Positions 35,000 through 49,600 of a DNA stretch of 64,000 bases are shown here, in pieces. The position numbers and the translations under genes are program-made. The stretch is from positions 248,001-312,000 of the forward strand of contig NOWV01000034.1 in the NCBI GenBank assembly GCA_003344405.1, given 5' to 3'. Numbering within the stretch: position 1 is the stretch's first letter; each line of letters begins with the position of its first letter. The notes beneath the pieces were generated by a model. It was not told the origin of the DNA. It ran no database searches and saw only the letters and a list, made by a program, of their open reading frames with translations. This DNA comes from Trichoplax sp. H2 (taxonomy: Eukaryota; Placozoa; Uniplacotomia; Trichoplacea).

Positions 35000-35830
35000 G
35001 TGCAATTTAAGGCTTCAAATTTGACATGGTGACTAATTGTAGTCTTTATACATAAGTAAGGCCAATAATGACGGTAAGTTAACGTACGAAGTAGTGAACA
35101 AGAGTATGGATCTTGGCCATTTTACATGATGACTAATTATAATAGTCTTTATACTTCAGTAAGGGCCTGTAAGGCCAATAATGATGGTAAGTTAACGTAC
35201 GGAGTAGTGAACAAGAGTATGGATCTTGGCCACTTTACATGATGACTAATTATAACAGTCTTTATACTTCAGTAAGGGCCTGTAAGGTCAATAATGATGG
35301 TAAGTTAACGTACGGAGTAGTGAACAAGAGTATGGATCTTAGCCATTTTACGTGATGACTAATTATAGTAGTCTTTATACTACAGTAAGGCGAATAATGA
35401 TGGTAAGTTAACGTAGTGAGTAATGAACAAGAGTATGGATCTTGGCCATTTTATATGATGATAAACTATAACAGTCTTTGTACTTCAGTAAGGCGAATAA
35501 TGATAGTCAGTTCGTGTACAGAGTAGTGAAAGAGTATCGATCTTGGTCATTTTACATGATGACTAATTATAAATAGTCTTTGTACTTCAGTAAGGCGAAT
35601 AATGATAGTCAGTTCGTGTACAGAGTAGTGAAAGAGTATCGATCTTGGTCATTTTACATGATGACTAATTATAAATAGTCTTTGTACTTCAGTAAGGCCA
35701 ATAATGATAGTCAGTTCGTGTACAGAGTAGTGAAAGAGTATCGATCTTGGTCATTTTACATGATGACTAATTATAAATAGTCTTTCTACTTCAGTAAGAC
35801 CAATAATGATGGTAATCTTGGCAGATCATT
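35000..35830. repeat. Tandem array, eight copies, ~101-115 bp unit
   Basis: The unit has the cores catgatgactaattata, tagtctttatacttcagtaa, ggccaataatgatgg, gttaacgtacgga and agagtatggatcttggccat. Copies begin near 35024, 35126, 35236, 35351, 35455, 35555, 35656 and 35757; the last is cut short at about 35820. Copies starting at 35455, 35555 and 35656 are nearly identical to one another (agtcagttcgtgtacagag replaces the aagttaacgtacggag version), which points to recent local duplication. Confidence 0.9.
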
Positions 35831-38800
35831 TTCTACCATTACAGTATAAGGTGTTCCCTTTCCAAATACACCCTGGGTAAATGCCCGCTTTTGCTAGCAC
35901 AACAAGAGTACCTTCCCTATGAGCATGACTGCGCAATTATGCACTAACGGGTACAAATGATCAACGTTCGGTACCTACTGTCCTAAATGTTTACTCAGTG
36001 TATGTTCCACTCACATTGTATCCGCGCCAACGATCCAGCCGAAATAACGACTACAGTGGTACTGAAATCGGGGGCCTATTTCACCGCAAAGACACAACAA
36101 ATTCAAGTACAGTATAGTAGAAAATGGAGTCATATCCTGCGTAAAAGCGACAATTTCTCTTTCTAGCAGAAAAGAACAAGTGATAGTCCTTTCTGTGATC
36201 ATTAAAATACTCATAAAAACAATGTACAAAAATAATGATCATCATCGGTTGTGTCCATTTCTGTACTCTCTCCTTTATCATCACGCCAAAGCAATGTCGT
36301 AGAATGAAATGGCTTTTACACTTGTTGAAGCCAATCGCTACCGGCTACAACAGTATACTATCTTGCAAAGGAGATTTTGATTTGTAATGACTCCAGTAAC
36401 GGGGGGTCATTGACCAAATCCTACCCTATTGTATCGGACATATTTTCACCGATAGAAAAATGGTGATCAACCTATCCAAATTAAGAAGGGATCCACTGTA
36501 CCTGGTACAAATTACGCCAACCTGGTGTAGGCAGACTGTATCAACATTGCCATTTCTTCATACTGTATACTAGACAGGACAAATTTTATTTTATTTACTT
36601 TATTTGTACGCTACAGTACACATCACGTGGGGATCCGGCAACTCTCCTCCAATTCCCACCAAGGTAAATTCACCATTATTTATGGTCAAGCAAATCCACT
36701 TGACTAAACTATACTCCACATCATACAAACTGATGATACTGTAGAGAACATGATCGAGTTTGCCTTAATCAATCAATAAATGAAACCCCCCCAAAAAACC
36801 ATAACCATGGAACGATTAGCAGTATCGTCATAAATCCTTTATTGCTCCTCTATCGCACCATACTGTACAGTGCGGTATGCACTAAAACTATACTGTCTCC
36901 AGTATGTGTCAGAGGAGACCGGATGGTTTCACGCTGATTAATTCAATGGAAGTAATAATGACTGATCTGGCTGCCATCATCTTCATCATCTTATTTTGAG
37001 GTTTCGATATCTCGACTGTGATATAAGAGGAAAAATGTGCCTCTATGTTAGTAGCAGTAATCCTCTATCGAAGCTAAAAGAACATTGGGAAACGTTTCCA
37101 CTTTGAGTTGGATATATCGAAGTTCCATCATCAGTACTATACTGTCTATGAAGGTGGTTTACCACTGAAAGCTAAAGTTGAAATGAAATGTCTACAACTT
37201 GTTTTTGTATCAATTTAGCCGGTTTCTACGCGTCTTTCGACTACAGTATGAGAATCTTGTAGCGACGAAAAATTGGACAAGTGATGTGCGTTAATACATC
37301 TATCAATAAATGAATACTGGATAACAGAAATGCAAGACGTTGCCAAGTATTAAAAGGACCACAAATGTATTGCAACTGCAGTGGTTCCTTTTACAAAGAA
37401 AAATTGACAATCGATGATATCAAGAAAGAATAAATACAGTACGATAGAGGCGATAGTCAAGAAGCATTTGTAACGGGAAGTTATCCATGTAGCAGACACC
37501 ATTGAAAGCTATTTCTACCCTAGATCAATATCGTAGATAGAACAACACACCTAAACCTATTTCAGCACAATGTGTTACTTGCAAGAAATACGCATACATA
37601 CGACATAGTGTGAACATGGATATAGTCCATTCTTACGCTATTCTACGATTGACAGTTTGGCTTGCATTACAAACGAGTGGAATATCATGCAAAAATAGCG
37701 CTAAGCATTACAACCTTCAAATACCATGGGATTATGATTGCTATCTACTTACCGGAAGGCCAAGAGCACTTAAAATAACCATGGGCGAACCAAAAAATCG
37801 ATTCGACAAGTTTTAAATCAACAATAAAATGATTTCCAACTTCTATCGATTAAATGAAGATATTGCAAGTCCAGGCTTTTCCTTTTCTAGCAGTAACTGG
37901 ATTAATTTGCAAGCGATCACTTTACAGTACTCTAGTATACAGTATTGTCACTAGCGGGATAAAATCCGACCATGGAGCAATACCACAGTACTACAGTATA
38001 GTGCACGGTGTCGACTATCGGACTATACTGTACAGTACTTTCTAGTCAATTTGTATGAAAACAAGGCAAGTGACGGGGCGAAAACCAACAGTGTTATTGT
38101 TTGTTTTTATTTTTGACCTATGCGTTTCTACAGTATTTATTCCATTTCTACAGTATCATTGGAGGCAGTAATGAACGTACTGTACAGTACTGAACAATGT
38201 CCATTTGTACGGTACAGTACGGTGGTCACGTGTGACGCACTGTGACATCATTCATTCCCACCATGCATCAAAATTTTCCATAGTATGGCGTGCGATCCAA
38301 GTGGTATGGTACAGTAAAATGACAAGAAAAAAGATCGTCTTTGCCATTATTTTTTACTATCACTTGCCGTTCTAAGGCTCGCCGTCTGCGCCTGCCCACT
38401 TCCGTATACTACAGTCAAGTAATGAAGTCAAGAGAAAGACCACAGTGTACTGTACAGTATAGTGTGTACAGTACTGTACTGTACAAAAAAGACCACTATT
38501 TCAGTGTGACTTGTACTGTACACTGTACTAACTACTGACGGTTCGTATTCGAAATTTTAAACAAAAAATAGAACTCAATAATGCAGTATACAGTATATTA
38601 AAAACAGCATCAAATGTCAATTGCTCAAGGTTTTAGTGATCTGTATTCGTGAAACATTAGCCAAATTCAAAGTAAATGCCTTAAAATTTTAATTTTGGTA
38701 AAGTGTATAGTACAGTACAGTATGGACTGGTGTGCTGTACAGTACTGTAGGTGTGGTCATCCCTACAGTATGCCTACAGTATGAAATACTGTAGTGGTCC

Positions 38801-40633
38801 GTACTGTGCTGTACTGTACTGTACTGTACACTATGACCAACAGTTAAAATTCACCAAAGGCTTTCTCTACTGTACACTGTACAGTGTACTGTACAGTACA
38901 GATTTCACTTACAGTACCTTGTATACTGTATGTTATCAATTATATTATTACAAGTAATACTGTTTGTACAATGCTCAAAATGTTCAGCATTTAATAACAC
39001 TTTTAAATATCAAGCTGTGGGGGGCTTCCAAAGAAAAGTACTGCTTTTGCATTGACAAACAGTAGTACATTTTTTGTTCTATACTGGTCAGTACAATACC
39101 ACCTGTAGTATGGACTACTGTATAGTAACTGTATAATTTAGGGCGGATCAGATTAACCTTTTCTCTTCACAGCGTATGCGCAACTCTTTTAACCCTTTAA
39201 ATTAATGGACCACCTACTGTACAGTACTTTGACTATAATCTCTATGCCAAATACAGTATAAGAACTATATTAAGTCCCGTAAAAACTTACCCAAACCGAA
39301 CCTTTTTCTGATCGCAATTCTAATATCATTTATACAGTACAGTTATTTAACAGTTGTACTATTGGATTTTACTCCTCGATATCTTGATACTACACTACAA
39401 CAATTTTATATAAAATTAAATTTTTTTTATATTTCTATGATAGTATACCGGTAAATAAGTTCACCGATCTTGTCGTAAAAAAAAAAAAATAGAAACACGA
39501 TAATGATCTCATCAATACAATGTCTTGCAAATCTTATACACGCGTAAGCATATTATTTATTTATAAGAACATTACTCAAAAACATTTACATCTCAAAAAG
39601 TTGAACAATTTTAAATATAGTCCCATAGCACATTATTTACTGTTCTCCTAAAATTATTTAAAATTTTGACGGAAAAGCGACATATTGCCTGTGTTACGTA
39701 GTTTCTATTTGCAATTTACCCTTTCCACATGCTATTACTTGGTGCATACAGTCGCATTCAAAAGTAGTTCATGCTTTAGTAAAGTAACAACAAAAGTATA
39801 ATAAAGATGCAAAATTGAAATACCAGAATTTTACTAATCTGAAAAGATGATTAAATGTTAAAGAGATGTTAATTCGTATTGTATCTATAGGCTAACTCAA
39901 TCCTAAAAGAAAGATGATAGCTACGAGGATGTAAGCGTATGATGGACTGTTTTAACAGACTTTCGTAACAAATACTACGGTATATTATACTTTTACCATG
40001 ATTGCAAATGATAAAGAGTAAACAGAGAACTCAGGGATCGCTAAAATATTTACATAAGCTATGATTATTAGCAATTTATAGCATCAACTATAGGACGCAT
40101 TCGGCAAATATTCCAAGACAGTGTTGATAAAATTAAAGTTCGTGTACAATTGAATTCATACAAATTAGCGTTAATATAGTGAAGGAATCAACTATTTAAA
40201 CCAGTCATTACATTCCTAAATCAGAATGATAATCAAAAATTGAATCATCATAAATAATTCTAATATGTAATGGATATACGTATCTTTGAAAAGTGTGACA
40301 AGTAATTGCTATTGCCTTCACATTTCTATAGGAACAATGTACTCAATACAGTAAGTAACTAAAGTGAATCATTAAAATTTCAAGTGAACTGACGAATGCC
40401 ATATTACAATCGAACAATTTCGCTTGTTTTTGATAAGGAATTCCATGCTTTAAATAGAAGAACATTAATTTACGTTCCTATAAATTTTCGTTTTTAGCTA
40501 AAGAAAAGTCATCAGAAATTCTTAATTTCAGTAATATCAAAGCTCAAATATTTCATTGAAAAGCTTAACGTGCAAACCTTATTAAACCTACTAAACATTT
40601 GTGAACCTTTTTCTAATGGATGCAAAATTTCGA
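35831..40633. other. Intergenic region rich in TACTGTA/TACAGTA palindromes
   Basis: No gene is recognised in 4.8 kb. Overlapping GTACTGTAC/GTACAGTAC motifs are most crowded at 37920-38040, 38170-38230, 38440-38530 and 38705-38940, with others to 39340. Several 60-72-codon frames here (37610, 37854, 38341, 38751) are made of the motif itself (repeated Tyr-Cys-Thr-Val) and are artefacts. From about 39400 the sequence becomes plain AT-rich, the 3' flank of the RhoGEF gene. A 13-A run lies at about 39478-39490. Confidence 0.6.
38420..38940. repeat. Dense GTACTGTAC palindrome cluster
   Basis: Runs such as tgtactgtacagtatagtg and tgtacagtactgtactgtac occur repeatedly, interleaved with unique sequence. 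The element is its own reverse complement at several registers (TACTGTACAGTA). It is not a regular tandem repeat: the spacing varies. Confidence 0.75.
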
Positions 40634-43600
40634 CTAGAAAAATATCATTTCCGAATCTGACAGCCCTTCACTATCATTCTCTTTATTTACTTCGTCATCA
40701 GAAAACGAGCTATTTTCTTCTACGTCTTTATCAACCACTGTAGGCCCAGATATTGCAGAAATTGAAGAAGTATTTGGTAAAGAAGTAGACAAGAATTCCG
40801 TACCTTGTGTTGATAAATTATTTCGATCATTTAATGTGGAAATTGGCTGATTTGGGATTATTTTAGCTCTAGGTAAGCAAGGTGACGGAATAAAAGTAGA
40901 ATGCCGACGCGAAGTATTCAAGTTACTCGCTCTTTTAACAGCATTGTAGCTTAACGGCGCTGAATGTTTCCTAGTGATAACCTTATTATTATCAGGTACA
41001 TTTCCAGTCTTGATTATTTCTGGTATAACGGGACGAATTGGCTTCTTAGAGAGTTCATCTTGCAGTTGCTCGTACTTTTCTTTCCATTCGTTTATATTAT
41101 CTTGTTGTTCTTTAATTTTCTCTTCCTGCCGACTAATAAGAGCTTGATGATCTTCCCATTCCTTTTGGTCCATTTGTAGTTCAACAATTTGTGTTTGTTG
41201 TTTCCTTATTACTTCTTGTAAGGATAAGCTTGGTTTTTGAACATTATTCGAAATCGTCGTATTCATTTCTTTTATTTTTTGATCTTTCATCCTTAACTGC
41301 TCATCTAAATCTTTGATCTTATTATCACTGCAGCTAATCCTCCCTTTTAAACTGTTAATATCAAATTTTTTAGGCACTACTCACAGTTTTGATAAATTAC
41401 AACTTCGTCTAAATTATCTAATTTACGATATAATGATAAATTGATCCGTCTCACAAACCTTTCAATTTCGTTGTCCTTCTGACTTGTAATTAGCTAAGAG
41501 TAAATTTGAAAATTGTTTATCAATTATAAATATGATTAAATGATTAAGTTAAAAATGTATGCAAATGAATTAATTTTAGATTAAGTATAACCTTACCAAT
41601 AATCTGTTGATACATTCACTTAATGTCACTGCGCTATATAGGTGCTAAATGAATATACAAAAAACGATTTCAATGTTGGCTATTTGTTTCGAGTAATTAA
41701 AAAGCTCTTACAATTAATGGCAATAATTCTAGAAAATTATCTGCGATCTAATTAAATATCTCTAAATCTTCACCTTACTTTATATATGATAAAGTAGAAA
41801 AAATTTAAAACATATAACTCTCATAGGATTCTTAACAATTTAATACAGACTATTAACCTATCTTAATACAACTAAAGTCCTCAACCTACACTGAAACTTA
41901 TTAAAAGTAGAAGTCTCTAGTCGGCTCTTTACTGCTTTAGTTAAATATAACTGTATTAAATTCAATAACGAACAAATATCTGATTACAAATAAATATAAC
42001 CTTGTGAAAGAAAACATCGACATTACACTGGCATCGTAATGAATGAGTGAAAAAATACAATCTGATACAATTAATCAGATATACCCACAATTAGCAATCT
42101 AAAGATTACTGTACTTTATTACCCGTTCGCTGGCTGCAGGCGATAAGTTACATGGCGTAGTTGCTATTGATGAAGGGATTGAGGAAGAATCTATTTAAGA
42201 AAACACAGTCACTAATTATACTGTACGCGTACTTCGAACATTTTGTTTTCTCATACTGACAAGATAGCTTTACATCATAAAATGGTAATTGCTTTTCTAT
42301 TATATATTAAGCAATTTTTCTAGAGGTCTAGTTCGTTCTATCCATAATATTAAGGTCACTGATTACAGATAAATCCTCATTAAATTATATACTGTAATTA
42401 TTATCCTATAACTCCCTACATAATTTGCTTAGAGAACTAGCTCAGTCTTTATCTAGACTAAAAGTATATATAGACCATACTCTTAGCTGAATAATAGGTA
42501 CCGGTACTAGAATCTATATTAGCGCTATAGCTTTAATATAATTGAACTATATTTAGCTTATATAGGTAATTAGTGATAGAGAAATAAATTAAAATTGACA
42601 TGTCAATGAGTAAGGTACTTAGTGACCTTGTGAATCAGACTTTTCAATTATAAAACTATCTGTTTCATCTTTACTATCCATCGTTTTCCTACGTCTAATA
42701 GCAATTGGCCGTAAATCAGGCTAGAAAGTGAAATATTCAAATATTATCAATTAATGGCATAATATGTAGATAATTTGAATTTTAGAGGTAATTAATTCGA
42801 AAAAATTCCTTAGCATTAACAGCTAGGCACGTCGATCTTTTATGCTTACATCCGTCATACGTCTTCTTGATGAGTGGTCAAAACCGTGAAATGTTTCGGT
42901 TCTTTTCGGCATAGATTGTGGTGTTTTAATTAGCTTCCCTGAAGATACCGCAGCTAGCATACTGAAGGCTATCATTTTTGTCATACATAAGAAATCGAAA
43001 ATTAATTGCGCTATAGCCAAATCTTAAAAATAGCTACTGTTATGATATAATCTACTAGTATACACTGCTTTTCGTCTTAAGTCTAGGGGCTACAGTGCCA
43101 AGTAATGGTAATATCTATATAAGCACGATATTTGATATTATCATGAAAAGTGCTTTACATTAACTTACACTCTTCAATTGTTCTTTCCAAAAGTTTCCTG
43201 GATATACATGGATTAAGAAAAAGCAAAATAATCACACTCAATAAAGAACTATTTATATCGTAGATTTACCATAGAACATATTGCATAGTTCCGGCAAAAA
43301 CAATACATTTCCAGTATCATGATCAATAATTTACTAGATTAAACGAGTATAATATTAGAAATATCAAAACTTCCAGATTGATATCGTTTTCTACTTACGA
43401 GTCCAGTTTTTCGTATTCTTTTCTAATTTTATCCTTAATAAAAATCAAGAGTACATTTCAAACAACTGTCAGTTATATATTAAACTATAAAAGAATTGTT
43501 ATGGTGCATGTATCAAATTTAGTAAATACTCAATACTAGGAAGGTCATTTCATTATAGTACTATGAAATTGAAATACGTTCTGTAACTTGTGCTCAAAGC

Positions 43601-46600
43601 TAATTGTAAATTATTTAGTTTACGTTTTTATCAATTGAATTAATTCATACCTTTTGTTCTTCATCTTCAGGAGTAAATGCATTAAACATTTCTTGAAATA
43701 CTTTTTCTCTTTCCGCAATCAATTTAATGATTTGTTCGTCAACGATTTTGGATTGCTCTACAGTAGTCAAGAGAGAAATACTATATTTACGACTTATCCT
43801 GCAAGCTATTATTAGCAAATAGTATCTGTTGGGAAAACTCTTTCCCGACAATTATTTCTTCAAGTTCTCCATTGAATAGCGTATTAATAACCGCAGCGGG
43901 ATGATGTATCGCATGTCAAAAATATCTAACACTATACTTCAGAAAAAATTACCTAGCAGTTGGTCAAACGGTGATAACAAGCTGGAGTTTTCTGATTGAT
44001 CATCAATGCAACCATCTATTTCATTGATTTAGAATTATAAGATCAATAGAATACGGTACCGTATGTGAATAAATAGAGTTGATGGTGCAATATCTCCACA
44101 CCAACTACTCATAGGAATTTTGTAAAAAAATACTAGCCTATGCCATCATCATTTATTAGACTGTCTTCAATTGGAGTAGCTTTCTGTACTGCGTTATTAA
44201 TTTGTTGAATCCAACTGTAACAATAAATTCGGTTTTACCATGCTGCCACATATCTTACGTACTGTATTTCTATTAGTTGATTACTTTTAAGAAAATACAT
44301 TTACCCCTTCTTCTGAGATTCTGATCGACATATCAATTCGTACATTTGTGGCTTTTGATCACTATTATATACCATGTAAATAGCTTTAGGATCTATGTTG
44401 AAAGAAGGACATAACTTAATTGATTTAACACTTATTACATGATATGACATGTTAATTTACATTGCATTTTTAATATTTAGTATGATATTGAAGCTATTTG
44501 AAATTATCAAGCTCTATTTATATTTCATAGGCTATTAATAAATTATTTTTATAGAGTATATAGTAAAATATCAGCTTTTAAAATGTAAAATGAACCAACA
44601 GTTAAGGTAGTAAACAATAGTAAGTAAAATAAGGTATTGGTTTACGAAATATCAGACTATCGACAGACATCCCAATAGGCTTATGACCATGTTTTAAATA
44701 TAAGACAAAATTTATCGAATTAATTAACATTCCGAATGCTACATAAAATATAGTGACTCCAGGTATAAGAAGGAATATTCACACAAACGCTGTGTGATTA
44801 CTGCTAGATTTGTATTAGGAAAAACACAAGTATATAAACATTTTGTTAAAAGGAAAGTGTGGGTGTGTAGACATTAATTCTCTAAAAGCTGCATAATGCC
44901 TTGATGTATGAAATTACTTTTATTTAAAGTGACTATCAATTGATAATGTCAAATAAATCAGGGTACAAGTGCGTGCGAATGATATTCTGTCATGTAATAT
45001 ATTATTGTATTTAGAATTTCAGATAACTTTACGAGAGCTATTTTTTACCTGCAGCATTCTCACGTATCATAGCTTTGCCAATAGGAACTATAGGAGACTT
45101 TATACATAGAATTTATATCAGTAAGTGTAGCTTTAATCTTATTATTGATCTTGGGAAATATATTTTTTATCGACACTTAGTAATTTCAAATCTACTATAA
45201 TTATGTACACCTTTTGTTCAATGGGCAATAAATAAAATTTTTGATCTTTTTCTTGTAATAGTACGATCAAATTGTTTAGTAATAGTGCTTGTACGTCTAG
45301 TTTTAATCAATAAAAAAATTTTCACATTGACTTTGTTTCCGTAAATTAATGGATAAAATGAATTCAAAGCTTACATTATGATTTAATATAGGTCAGCTGT
45401 CTTACCTATAGATTTTCCGCGAGCACCTCTTACTATTAAGCTATCTTCTAATAGCAGCATGAAATGTCCTGAAGCCAGATTTAGTTTCTGTAGTATAAAC
45501 ACAATCAAAGATAAATGCTTAACTTAAATAAAACTCGGTTAGATTAATTTTAAGTCATCGTAATTCTCTAATAAATAATATTAATTATTTATATCTTTGT
45601 AAAAGTATTAAAACAAATATTCATCACCTTAATGGGGGTCCCCTGAATTGTACTTAATGCTTTTTGATCCAGCTTACTCTGAATTTGTTTTAATCTCTAC
45701 AAATCAATAAAAACGGTTATCATTGGCAAATGTACAAATCTTTCACTGGTGCTAAAATTATACCTGTATGCTTTTATATCGCTGAATTCTTTCATCAACA
45801 TTAGTTGCTGTACTCTGAAAATCAAACGACATTCTCATAAAAATCAGACGCATTGGGAATATAGCAGAGTGAACTTCCTCAATTGGTTGATAAAACGATC
45901 ATAAAAAAATTACCATACAATTACTGTTATTGTTAATTAAGTAAGAATTTAAGTGCTCCATCTTTAAAAAAGATGATACTAAATATCAGTAGCCGTGTGA
46001 GATAAAAGAGGCTACTTCAACCTAAAATCTTATAATAGCGGATTACAATTCAACATTCAGCTATAAAATATATAATGTTTGTAAATTAATATTTCAAGAA
46101 TATTATTACTGCCACGCCTCCATGCGAAGAGATTATGGTGGTTTATTGTTTACCGTAAAACTTAGCTTATTGAATAGCTTACCTTTACTAAAATTAAGGC
46201 TTGATTTAAGTAGGCATAGTCGGGAAAATGTTCTGTTATCATCCATAGATGATAGGAATAAGTAAAGATAGCTGTCTCTTTAATTTAATAGACATAATTA
46301 TAAGTGGTCACCTGGTGTTGATTTGATAACCGCTTGTATCAGTATAGGATATTTTGTTAGCCTTTGAGTTACTAAAGTAAAACATTCTGGAATGGACAAT
46401 CGACGACAATATGGGTCTCGATCACATTTCTAGGTACGATAAAAACAAAATATTAACATGATATACTTTGATAATAAAAATCATAAACCATAATAATATC
46501 ATATATAATTCAATCCAAAATCGAACGTTGACCTTAATAAAATTTGAAAACTTTCTTTGCTTTAATAAATCCTGAGCATATTCATTGAAGAATAAAGATG

Positions 46601-49600
46601 TTGAATTAACATCATTTTCATATAAAATGAAAGTGCTTTGCATTCATAGTAGATTTTTGCATATCTGACAAACCTTATAAAGTGCTAGTGATTGTATGTG
46701 ATAACTACAGAAATTGCCATAATTCTCATCAATTTCAGCCCCATTTTTAGTAAACTAAAAGAGGAAGTTTAAAAATAATCACTAGCGAATTATTCTAATG
46801 TTAATAATAAGTATTTAATAGACGAATTTCGATATATATAGTTATACTATTTTTATTCTCCTGGATTATTTCTAGGATCTACTTATTAGGTGAGATTTAC
46901 ATACATGTTCAACAATAATGTCGCCGAGACTATTTACAACGTCTGATTGACACTGTCTTTCGGTTAGCTTTTCAACGAAAATGTTACTTAATTCAATCAT
47001 TCTTTCAATTCCAGGGAACATTCTTCTTACTAGCTCCTCTTGTAGCCCTGCTTCCTTTAACATTCCCCTCATAAAAATCTAATTTTGCATTAAAATAGGT
47101 TACGAAAATTGATTAGTATAATGTTCAGTATCAAAAAGTAATTACCGCTGTTAAATCGACGCTACATTTAATAACATTAGCTTAGTAAGAGTTACGCCAA
47201 AGATTTACCAATTGTATTATCTTCAATGTTCTCAAATGATTCTTTTCCGTTTTTATGAATTCTGTCCAGAGCGATTTTTTTAGAAAGTAAAATTAATGCA
47301 GGTTTGACATCTTGTCGCACAATAAGTAACAGATCATAAGCGGTATACGAAAAGGCAAATACCAAAAATAACATCTTGTCGTTTAACTTCTTCCTTGTTC
47401 ATCTTCTTTAATATCTAATAAGAAAAACGAACATTTTATACGTCACTGATTCAAAAGACTTTAAACTATCCTTTTACTAATCCGTTTGCGCATTTTTTAC
47501 TTATTAATAGTTTTATTACTAGGAAGCTTGAATACCGTTTTGCTAACTGTTGCATTCCACGCTTCAACTTCTTCCTTTAATGCCAAGTCCGGATCAATAT
47601 CCTAATTTAGAATAGACTTTGTCAATATCTGTAAACATATATTCCTAAGTTAAACAGATTTGGCTTGGGAAATCTTATTTCGTATTTAATATCTTTTTCT
47701 GGCTTACATAGCTATCATCTCTCGACTCTTCTACCATGTGAAAAGTAACTAAATTAAAAAAATTAAAATTAATCCATAGCTGGAAACTTGGCAATCAAGA
47801 TAACCGTATGACAAATAATAAAGTAATTCAGAATGATAATATTAGAACCTCTCAATGTATTGCAATGATATGGAATTAGTACTTTAACTGGTTTCGTAAC
47901 CAATTAATGAATGCATTATCAATCAAAGAATTTCTCAAATATCTTACCCTCTTCGTCGGGATTATCTTGAATATTCTGATCTGACTGAGCAGACCTATGA
48001 CAAAGGAAGAAGTCATTGCAAGCTTATTGTAAACTTTATATGCTCAGATACAAAATTCTTTAACATTTAATAACATTTTACTAGGTATTTACAAAATCCT
48101 ACAAATATTTATGAATAATGCCATATTTTATTACAATAGATTCATCTGCCTTACTTCAAAGGTTGTATATACGTCGTGGTATCGCTATCTTCTGTATTAG
48201 ATCTAAGAATAGTGTCACAAACCATAGGATATAAGTTATGACAGCTTAAGTTTGTAAAGGTCGAAAAAATATATTAATTCTTTAAATCTGTTATTATATA
48301 CGAACTAATATAAATTAAGGACTTGTTGCTAGGATTCGTACAAATTGATTTGCAACGAGAAATAGCTAAATAATATTATTGTACCTTTGTCGCAATGGTT
48401 TTCCCTTTGCTGAAAGTATCTGCAACTCGTTTTGATCATTTTCTGGCTGATTTTGATTACCAAACTGAAGCAGTCAATAATCCAGAGAAAACAATGAAAA
48501 TCGTCATTACATTTCGTATCATAGCTGAATGAGAAATTCTATATTAATAATAATCACAATTGACGATAGAATACTATAATTATCCTATATTGAGAATTAT
48601 TTTCGTGAACAATAATAAGAAATACAGTGAACAGGTTATAATTAAGGTCGCTTGTATCTACCTGCAACTGAAGGTATGGATTTTTGGTGGGTGATATTTG
48701 TGGCGAATTGCTATTTCCAGATTTTGTCTTAGCTGATCGCGCAGATTTTCTCTTATATTCGACATATTTCTTATTGTCCACTTGAATTGGCGCCCTTCTT
48801 TGATAATCTATCATTATATATTCTGTTAAGTAAGCTCATTAATTAAAATAATAAGAATACCATGATGGAGATCGTTGTAACTATATATTAACTATCATTT
48901 GTTGCATCTATCAACCTTTTGTATCGACTAGAGACCGATCATAATTGGTATCCTTATGGCTTAGTTTTTTTTGGTTGCTTTGCCGGTAATTTTCCATATT
49001 CTTATAATGAAAATTTATTTCAAATTGATCCAGATGTTACATTAATAGACTAAGATTATAAATTATTTGGTCGTACGCTAATTGTATTATCTAGCTTATT
49101 AATACTTTATTTACCGCTCGTTGTAACTCAATAAACTTTAGGCAGGAAGGAACGTTATCTTTGCAGTCTCCGTTTGCGTGAACGACGGTTCTGCATGCTA
49201 ATTTCATGATAGCGACATTATAGGCGGTACAGGTAGAATGTTGTTTAGCATACAAAAATGAAATTGTAAACAATCAATTTGCAAAGAAGTATTATGCTGC
49301 GTCTTTAGAGCCACTGTTAATTTATCCTTCGAATATACAGTGTAATTATAAATAAGAAAGATATCAATACCTATACACATCAGACTTTCGCTCCCTTTAA
49401 CAATCTTCTTGCAATATTCACAGGTGGCATTAATAATATACTTCCCACCTGGAACGAACTGATGTGTTGTTTTCCTAGTCTAAATAACATAAATATTATC
49501 ATTTCTTTAGATATCTAGCGCACGTAGTGAGTATTGTCAGTATATTAGACATTTGCCATATACTCATACTAGTAATGCAACTTAAGTAATAACCTTGCCA

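Noticed and set aside
37610-38957. Four 63-68-codon plus-strand frames
   Set aside because: They are largely translations of the TACTGTA palindrome (Tyr-Cys-Thr-Val runs) and have no other support.
40964-41179. 71-codon plus-strand frame
   Set aside because: Antisense shadow of the coiled-coil last exon of the RhoGEF gene.
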